From positions 3,132,501 to 3,196,500 of the forward strand of contig NZ_CP064655.1 of NCBI RefSeq assembly GCF_018141525.1: DNA of 64,000 nucleotides, written 5' to 3'. Position numbers and translations under genes: made by a program. Position 1 is the stretch's first letter. Each line of letters starts with the position of its first letter. Of the stretch, positions 58,905-64,000 are shown piece by piece. The notes below the pieces were generated by a model. The model saw nothing but the letters and a program-made list of their open reading frames with translations, ran no database searches and was not told the origin of the DNA. Source of the stretch: Miltoncostaea marina. Its GTDB lineage: Bacteria > Actinomycetota > Thermoleophilia > Miltoncostaeales > Miltoncostaeaceae.

Positions 58905-59690
58905 CTACGGATCGACGGCGCCTTCGAACAGCGCGAAGAACGCGTACTGCGGGTCGTGCGCCACGAGGAAGCGCCCGGCGGGCACCTGCATGGGGGGCAC
59001 GACCACCGCGCCGCCGCGCGCGGCGAGGACCCCCGCCGAGGCGTCGAGGTCCTCCACGGTGAAGTAGACGAGCCAGTGGGGCGGCGCGGGCGCCTGCGGC
59101 TGCAGCGCCATCATGCCGCCGTTCAGGCGGCCGTCGTTCGCGATGCTCCAGAACGGCGCGGCGTCGGTGCCGACCTGCGCGAACTCCCAGCCGAACAGCT
59201 CGGAGTAGAAGGCCTCGGCGCCCGCCGGGTCGGTCGTGTTGAGCTGGTTGATGGTCATGGCGCCGGCGTCGTTGACCAGCTCGGCGCCGGCGAAGCGCCG
59301 GCCCTGCCACAGCGCGAACACCGCGCCCTGGGGATCGCCGATCAGCGCCATGCGGCCGTCCTCGGCGACGTCCTTGGGCCCCATCAGCAGCGCGCCGCCC
59401 AGCTCCTGCGCGCGGGCGGCCGTGGCGTCGGCGTCCTCGACCGCCACGTACGAGAGCCAGGCGGGCGGCACGCCGCGGGCGCGCTGGTCCTCGTCCTGCA
59501 GGTAGACGCCGGCCACCGCCGCGCCGTCGATCGCCATCACGGCGTACTCGTCCGGGTCGGGCGCCGAGCGGGCGGGGTCGGGCTCCCAGCCGAGCAGCTC
59601 GGCGTAGAACGCGCGCGCGCCCGCGGCGTCGGTGGTGCCGAGGTCCGCCCAGCAGAACAGCCCCGGCGCGTAGTCGCTGCGGTGGCCCAC
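58905..59690 (-). CDS. VOC (glyoxalase/bleomycin-resistance) family protein, two domains
   Basis: 261 aa made of two VOC modules: residues ~8-125 (CWADLGTTDAAGARAFYAEL ... GAVFALWQG) and ~135-258 (QLNTTDPAGAEAFYSELFGW ... AFFALFEGA). Such proteins bind or transform small molecules through a metal site; which is unknown. GTG 59690 has a TATCCT box 6 nt upstream. Divergent from the permease. Confidence 0.85.
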   Translation of the reverse strand: MGHRSDYAPGLFCWADLGTTDAAGARAFYAELLGWEPDPARSAPDPDEYAVMAIDGAAVAGVYLQDEDQRARGVPPAWLSYVAVEDADATAARAQELGGALLMGPKDVAEDGRMALIGDPQGAVFALWQGRRFAGAELVNDAGAMTINQLNTTDPAGAEAFYSELFGWEFAQVGTDAAPFWSIANDGRLNGGMMALQPQAPAPPHWLVYFTVEDLDASAGVLAARGGAVVVPPMQVPAGRFLVAHDPQYAFFALFEGAVDP

Positions 59691-59696
59691 GCGCGC

Positions 59697-59702
59697 AGGA
59701 TA
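59697..59702 (-). promoter_or_regulatory. -10 box of the VOC gene, leaderless type
   Basis: TATCCT on the minus strand, 6 nt before GTG 59690. Only 11 nt separate it from the -10 box of the divergent permease gene, so the two polymerase sites must overlap. Confidence 0.55.
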
Positions 59703-59713
59703 CCCGGCGCCAC

Positions 59714-59719
59714 TACGAT
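59714..59719 (+). promoter_or_regulatory. -10 box of the permease gene, leaderless type
   Basis: TACGAT, 8 nt before ATG 59728. Confidence 0.5.
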
Positions 59720-59727
59720 CGCGCGCC

Positions 59728-60921
59728 ATGGGGCGCGAGGGCTGGATCCGGCGGCTGGGACCCTGGGTCGGCATCGGCACCAGCCCGGCGGCGCTCATGA
59801 CCGGCGGCGGCGTGGGCCGTGGGCTGCGCGGCGGCGAGCTGGTGGTCGCGCTCGTGGCCGGCACCGCGCTGCTGGCGGCGCTCGCCGTGACCCAGGGGGT
59901 GCTCGGCCAGCGCACGCGGCGGTCGCTCGGGGCGCTCACGGCCGGGCCGCTCGGCGAGCTGGGCAGCCGCCGCTCGGCATCGGTGGTGATGCTGGCGATG
60001 ATGCTCGGCTGGTTCGGCGTCAACGTGGGCGTGGCCGGCGTCGCGACGGCGCGACTGCTGGGCGTGTCCGACGTCGCCGGCGTCGCGCTGTTCGCCGTCC
60101 TGATGCTGGCCGTCGCGTGGCGCGGCCTCGGCGCGCTGTCGTGGTCGGCGCTGGCCGCGGGGGTGGCGACCGCCGCGATCGCCGCCTACGGCCTGCACCT
60201 GGCGTTCGCCGACCACCCGGTCACCCTGTCCGGCGGCCGAGCCGGCGAGGAGCCGATCGGCCTCGCCGCGGCGGTGGCCCTCGTCGTGGGCTACGGCGCG
60301 GCCTTCTCCCTGCGCACGCCCGACTTCACGAGCGACCTCGCCCGGCCGCGCCAGGTGCTGTGGTGCGCGCTCGCCGGCCTGGCGGCCCCGCTGCTGGCGT
60401 TCGCGCTCGCCGGCGCCGCGCTCCACGCCGCCACCGGCACCTGGGACCTCGCCGACGTGCTGCGCGACCTGGGCAGCGCCGAGGGCGCCTACCTGTTCGT
60501 CGCCGTCGGCTTCACGGGGTCGGTGCTCACCAACATCTGGTCGGGGGCGCTGTCGCTCAGCGACGCGGCGCCGGCGGTGCCCCACCGGGCCGCGATGGTG
60601 CTCGTGGCCGCGGCCGGCGCGGCCATCGCGGCGGGCGGGTTCGCGGACCTCATGCTGCCCTGGCTGACGGTCATGGCGCTGGCCGCGCCGGGCCTCGTCG
60701 CGGTGTGCCTGGTGCACGTCGCCCGCAATGCGTCCCCGGTATCGGGGTACAGACGGGCAGGCCTGTACGCGTGGGCGGCCGGATTCCTGTGCGGGATCGT
60801 GCTCCACGTGGCAGGATCGGCACTAGCGTTGCCCGCCGCGGCCGTCGTCCCGGCGCTGGCGTACTGGGCCTTCGGACCCCGCGGGCAGCGGAACCTGGTG
60901 GACGCGAACGCGGGGGGCTGA
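59728..60921 (+). CDS. NCS1-type (cytosine/purine) permease-like membrane protein
   Basis: 397 aa with about 11-12 hydrophobic segments. [13 protein letters not shown] near the N-terminus and [14 protein letters not shown] match CodB-like NCS1 transporters, as does [16 protein letters not shown]. It is shorter than most relatives, mainly at the C-terminus. Cargo could be a nucleobase, which would fit a genome encoding de novo purine synthesis, but the substrate is inferred. pckA begins 1 nt after its stop. Confidence 0.75.
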   Translation: MGREGWIRRLGPWVGIGTSPAALMTGGGVGRGLRGGELVVALVAGTALLAALAVTQGVLGQRTRRSLGALTAGPLGELGSRRSASVVMLAMMLGWFGVNVGVAGVATARLLGVSDVAGVALFAVLMLAVAWRGLGALSWSALAAGVATAAIAAYGLHLAFADHPVTLSGGRAGEEPIGLAAAVALVVGYGAAFSLRTPDFTSDLARPRQVLWCALAGLAAPLLAFALAGAALHAATGTWDLADVLRDLGSAEGAYLFVAVGFTGSVLTNIWSGALSLSDAAPAVPHRAAMVLVAAAGAAIAAGGFADLMLPWLTVMALAAPGLVAVCLVHVARNASPVSGYRRAGLYAWAAGFLCGIVLHVAGSALALPAAAVVPALAYWAFGPRGQRNLVDANAGG

Positions 60922-60922
60922 G

Positions 60923-62494
60923 GTGGCGATCGATCAAGTGGCGAGGCGGGGCGGGGCCGTCGGGCTCGACACCCACGGCATCTCGGCGGAGGGGACCGTC
61001 TGGTGGAACCTGCCGCCCGCCGCGCTCTACGAGCACGCGCTCGCCACCGGCGACGGCCAGATCGCCGAGGGCGGCCCGCTCGTCGTCTCCACGGGCGTCC
61101 ACACCGGGCGCGCGCCGAAGGACAAGTTCGTGGTCCGCGAGCCCGGCTCGGAGGACCGCATCTGGTGGGGCTCGGTCAACCAGCCGATCGACGAGGACAA
61201 GTTCGCCGGCGTCGGCGAGCGGCTGCGCGCGCACCTGGGCGCCGCCCCCGACCTCTACGTGATCGACGCCTTCGCGGGCGCCGACCCCGTCGAGCGGCTG
61301 CCGCTGCGGGTGGTCTCCGAGAGCCCCTGGCACGCCCTCTTCGCCCAGACGATGTTCATCGTGCCCTCCGACGAGGAGCTGGAGCAGCACGCGCCCGAGG
61401 CGCTCGTGCTGCACGCGCCGGGCTTCGAGGCCGACCCGGCCACCGACGGCACCCGCCAGGGCAACTTCGTGCTGCTGCACCCCAGCCGCCAGGAGATCCT
61501 GATCGGCGGCACCTACTACGCCGGCGAGATCAAGAAGTCGATCTTCACCCTCATGAACGACCGCCTGCCGCTGCGCGGCGTGCTGCCGATGCACTGCTCG
61601 GCCAACGTGGGCGAGGACGGCCGGGTGGCGATCTTCTTCGGCCTCTCCGGCACCGGCAAGACGACCCTCTCCACCGACTCGGAGCGCCCGCTGATCGGCG
61701 ACGACGAGCACGGCTGGGGCGAGGACGGCGTCTTCAACATCGAGGGCGGCTGCTACGCGAAGGTGATCAACCTCTCGCCGACCGGCGAGCCCGAGATCTA
61801 CGCGACCACCCGCCGGTTCGGCACGGTGCTCGAGAACGTGGTCATGGACCCGGCCACCCGGCGCCTCGACCTGGACGACTCGTCGAAGACCGAGAACACC
61901 CGCGCGGCCTATCCGCTCGCCTCGATCCCGAACCACGTGCCGAGCAAGCGCGCCGGCCACCCGTCGGCGATCGTCATGCTCACCGCCGACGCGTTCGGCG
62001 TGCTGCCCCCCATCGCCAAGCTCTCCGCCGAGGAGGCCATGACGATGTTCCTGGCCGGCTACACGGCCAAGGTGGCCGGCACCGAGATCGGCGTCGTCGA
62101 GCCCGAGGCGACGTTCAGCGCCTGCTTCGGCGCGGCCTTCCTGCCGCAGCCGCCGTCGGTCTACGCCGAGCTGCTCGGCGAGCGCATCGAGCGCCACGGC
62201 GTCTCGGCGTGGCTGGTCAACACCGGCTGGTCGGGCGGCCCCTACGGCGTCGGCTCGCGCATGCCGATCGCCGCCACCCGCGCCATCGTCCGCGCCGCCG
62301 TGTCGGGCACGCTCGACTCCGCCCCGACCCGGACCGACCCGATCTTCGGCTTCCAGGTCCCCACGGAGATCGCCGGCGTCGACGCCGCGCTGCTCGACCC
62401 GCGCGGCACCTGGGCCGACGGCGAGGCGTACGACGCCTCGGCGAAGGACCTCGCGGCCCGCATCCAGGAGCACGCCGCCAAGATGCGCGCGTAG
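60923..62494 (+). CDS. pckA: ATP-dependent phosphoenolpyruvate carboxykinase
   Basis: Oxaloacetate and ATP to PEP, CO2 and ADP in gluconeogenesis. 523 aa; [27 protein letters not shown], the kinase-1a loop [11 protein letters not shown] with DDEHGW after it, and ENTRAAYPL define the ATP form, whereas most actinobacteria use the GTP form. GTG 60923. A strong hairpin follows its stop. Confidence 0.95.
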   Translation: MAIDQVARRGGAVGLDTHGISAEGTVWWNLPPAALYEHALATGDGQIAEGGPLVVSTGVHTGRAPKDKFVVREPGSEDRIWWGSVNQPIDEDKFAGVGERLRAHLGAAPDLYVIDAFAGADPVERLPLRVVSESPWHALFAQTMFIVPSDEELEQHAPEALVLHAPGFEADPATDGTRQGNFVLLHPSRQEILIGGTYYAGEIKKSIFTLMNDRLPLRGVLPMHCSANVGEDGRVAIFFGLSGTGKTTLSTDSERPLIGDDEHGWGEDGVFNIEGGCYAKVINLSPTGEPEIYATTRRFGTVLENVVMDPATRRLDLDDSSKTENTRAAYPLASIPNHVPSKRAGHPSAIVMLTADAFGVLPPIAKLSAEEAMTMFLAGYTAKVAGTEIGVVEPEATFSACFGAAFLPQPPSVYAELLGERIERHGVSAWLVNTGWSGGPYGVGSRMPIAATRAIVRAAVSGTLDSAPTRTDPIFGFQVPTEIAGVDAALLDPRGTWADGEAYDASAKDLAARIQEHAAKMRA

Positions 62495-62504
62495 CACCCC
62501 TCGA

Positions 62505-62536
62505 CCCTCCGGCGGCGCGCCCGCGCCGCCGGAGGG
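62505..62536 (+). terminator. GC-rich hairpin terminator after pckA
   Basis: CCCTCCGGCGGCGCG and its exact complement CGCGCCGCCGGAGGG, a 15-bp perfect inverted repeat with a 2-nt centre (about 13 bp plus loop in practice), 10 nt after the pckA stop. No T-run, so of the U-less kind common in high-GC actinobacteria. Confidence 0.6.
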
Positions 62537-62585
62537 GACGATCTGTGATGATCGGCGCGCACCGCCCGCGTCGAATGGATGACCG

Positions 62586-63404
62586 GTGGGCTTCTTCATG
62601 GACCGGCACGACCTCGAGGGCGCGACGCCGGCCGACGTCGCGGCGGCCCACATGAGCGACCTCGGGGTGCAGGAGCTCCACGGCGTGCGGTTCGTGTCGT
62701 ACTGGTTCGACTACCACCGCGGCGCCGCGTTCTGCCTGGTCGAGGCGCCCGACGCCGAGGCGGCACAGCGGGTGCATCGCGAGAGCCACGGCTCGGTGGC
62801 GAACGAGATCATCCCGGTCGACCCCGACGACGTCGCGCGCTTCCTCGGCCGCATCGACGACCCCCTCGCCGCGGCGCGGCAGGCGGACAGCGCCTTCAGG
62901 ATCATCCTCTTCACGGATCTGGAGGGCTCGACCGAGATGGTGCAGCGGCTCGGTGACGAGCGCGCGGTGGCCCTCCTGCGCCGTCACGACCGGATCGTCC
63001 GCGACGCGCTGGGCCGGACGGGCGGGCGCGAGGTGAAGCACACCGGCGACGGCATCATGGCGTCCTTCGCGTCGGTGCAGTCGGCGCTGCGGTGCGCCGT
63101 CGACGTCCAGCGGGGCTTCGCGGAGCACGCGGCCCGGGACCCCGAGGCCGCGATGCGCGTCCGCATCGGGATGAGCGCCGGAGAGCCCGTGGCCCAGGAC
63201 GGCGACCTCTTCGGCGCCGCGGTGCAGCTCGCGGCGCGCCTGTGCGCTCGCGCCGCGCCGGGCGGGGTCCTGGTCTCGGGGGTCGTCCGCGATCTCAGCA
63301 TCGGCAAGGGCTTCGTCTTCGCCGACCCGCGCGAGGAGGCGCTGAAGGGGTTCCCGGCCCCGGTGACCCTCTGCGAGCTCGTCTGGACGGCGGGCCCGCC
63401 GTGA
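62586..63404 (+). CDS. Class III adenylate cyclase with N-terminal DUF4242-type domain
   Basis: 272 aa. Residues ~1-95 form a small ferredoxin-like DUF4242 domain (FFMDRHDLEGATPADVAAAH, WFDYHRGAAFCLVEAPD). A class III nucleotide cyclase follows: first metal Asp in ILFTDLEGSTEM, second in KHTGDGIMASF, and VRIGMSAGEPV. The fusion suggests a ligand- or metal-sensing cyclase. GTG 62586 or ATG 62598 could start it. Its stop overlaps the next gene's GTG. Confidence 0.85.
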   Translation: MGFFMDRHDLEGATPADVAAAHMSDLGVQELHGVRFVSYWFDYHRGAAFCLVEAPDAEAAQRVHRESHGSVANEIIPVDPDDVARFLGRIDDPLAAARQADSAFRIILFTDLEGSTEMVQRLGDERAVALLRRHDRIVRDALGRTGGREVKHTGDGIMASFASVQSALRCAVDVQRGFAEHAARDPEAAMRVRIGMSAGEPVAQDGDLFGAAVQLAARLCARAAPGGVLVSGVVRDLSIGKGFVFADPREEALKGFPAPVTLCELVWTAGPP

Positions 63405-64000
63405 CCACGAGCGGGCGGCCGGTCGTGCTCGTGATCGAGGGCGACGAGCGGTCGCGGGCTCGCACGCTCGGGGAGCTCCAGCGGCGGTACGGCGCGGACT
63501 ACCGGATCGTCGCGGCGTCCTCGGCCCGGGAGGGCGGCGGCGTCCTGCGCGCGCTGGCCGACGGCGGCGAGGAGCTGGCGCTGGTCCTGGCCGCCCACTG
63601 GCTGCCGGACGGAACGGGGTCGGACCTGCTCGCGGAGGTGCCCGCGCGGTTCCCGCGCGCCCGCCGCGGCCTGATGGTGGACTACGGCGGCTGGGGCGAC
63701 GAGCCGACCGCGGCGGCGATCGTGCGCGCGATGGCGCTGGGGCGCTGCGACTACTACGTGCTGAAGCCGTGGCGCTCACCCGACGAGCTCTTCAACCGGA
63801 CCGTCGCCGAGTTCCTGCACGAGTGGGCCAGGTCGCTGCCGAGCGGGCCGCGCGAGGTCGCGGTCGTCGGGGCCCCCCGCGACCGCCGCGCCCGCGCGGT
63901 GCGCGATCTGCTCGCGCGCAACGGCATCCCCTCGGTGTTCCGGCCGGCGGCGGAGGGCGCCGCGACCCGGACGCGCGTGGAGTTCCACGACGGCCGGGTG
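63401..64000 (+). CDS. Receiver-domain protein, likely fused to a thioredoxin reductase-like oxidoreductase (3' part outside window)
   Basis: The first 200 residues are visible. Residues ~8-125 are a receiver-like fold: PVVLVIEGDERSRARTL, the phosphoacceptor region ALVLAAHWLPDGTGSDLL where the usual Asp appears to be His or Ala, and YYVLKPW with the conserved Lys-Pro. Next comes REVAVVGAPRDRRARAVRDL and IPSVF. This order is found in fused response regulator/thioredoxin-disulfide reductase proteins, so an FAD oxidoreductase probably follows past the edge. GTG 63401 overlaps the cyclase stop; GTGA coupling links it to cAMP production. Confidence 0.6.
   Translation, partial: MTTSGRPVVLVIEGDERSRARTLGELQRRYGADYRIVAASSAREGGGVLRALADGGEELALVLAAHWLPDGTGSDLLAEVPARFPRARRGLMVDYGGWGDEPTAAAIVRAMALGRCDYYVLKPWRSPDELFNRTVAEFLHEWARSLPSGPREVAVVGAPRDRRARAVRDLLARNGIPSVFRPAAEGAATRTRVEFHDGRV

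Overview
The window is about 64 kb of very GC-rich chromosomal DNA, almost wall-to-wall genes, with many GTG starts and many 4-nt stop/start overlaps. Gene content points to an actinobacterium: actinobacterial-type coproheme decarboxylase, an rpsF-ssb-rplI-dnaB-purA block, PknB-like kinase, large MetH and ATP-type PEP carboxykinase. A deep-branching high-GC lineage such as Thermoleophilia is my guess from gene content, not something the sequence proves.

Layout. 1-5.2 kb: truncated zinc alcohol dehydrogenase, OsmC protein, then a minus-strand run (lipoprotein sugar dehydrogenase, ChdC, ABC-2 exporter). 5.2-8.5 kb: a small membrane protein, a large unrecognised HTH/helical-repeat protein, and a 1.1 kb repeat- and palindrome-rich intergenic stretch. 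8.5-12 kb: DedA protein, two paralogous MerR-type HTH proteins, a metallophosphatase pair. 12-16 kb: rpsF-ssb-rplI-dnaB-purA. 16-19 kb: a membrane-anchored ECF sigma gene broken by several frameshifts, an HD-GYP phosphodiesterase, a small membrane protein. 19-30.3 kb: the purine cluster purD-B-C-S-Q-L-F and purM-N-H. 30.3-36.9 kb: SRPBCC protein, secreted serine protease, a MITE-like element, alanine dehydrogenase, CtpE-like P-type ATPase, DsbB/DsbA pair. 37-44 kb: nurA-herA-sbcD-sbcC plus a membrane protein. 44-50 kb: a deleted IS481-type element with both terminal repeats, cupin, MFS transporter, S9 peptidase, Ser/Thr kinase. 50-54.6 kb: fabD-fabG-fabF-fabF. 54.6-64 kb: metH, VOC protein, NCS1-type permease, pckA, adenylate cyclase, and the start of a receiver-domain protein cut by the window end.

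How the genes work together. The purine block covers IMP synthesis from PRPP except the PurE/PurK carboxylation step, and purA continues to AMP. The fab block covers malonyl loading, condensation and ketoreduction but has no ACP. NurA-HerA with SbcD-SbcC (Mre11-Rad50 homologues) forms a predicted DNA-end resection unit in the arrangement known from thermophilic archaea; this is the most interesting system in the window.

Expression signals are distinctive. At least ten genes have a TANNNT-like -10 hexamer only 6-9 nt before the start codon, which suggests leaderless mRNAs. Four genes have no ATG, GTG or TTG where the conserved protein begins: rpsF seems to start at ATC behind a perfect Shine-Dalgarno, and a P-type ATPase, an MFS transporter and fabD seem to start at CTG within CTGA stop/start overlaps. 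Several apparent frameshifts (sbcC, the ECF sigma gene) may be real lesions or indels in extreme-GC sequence.
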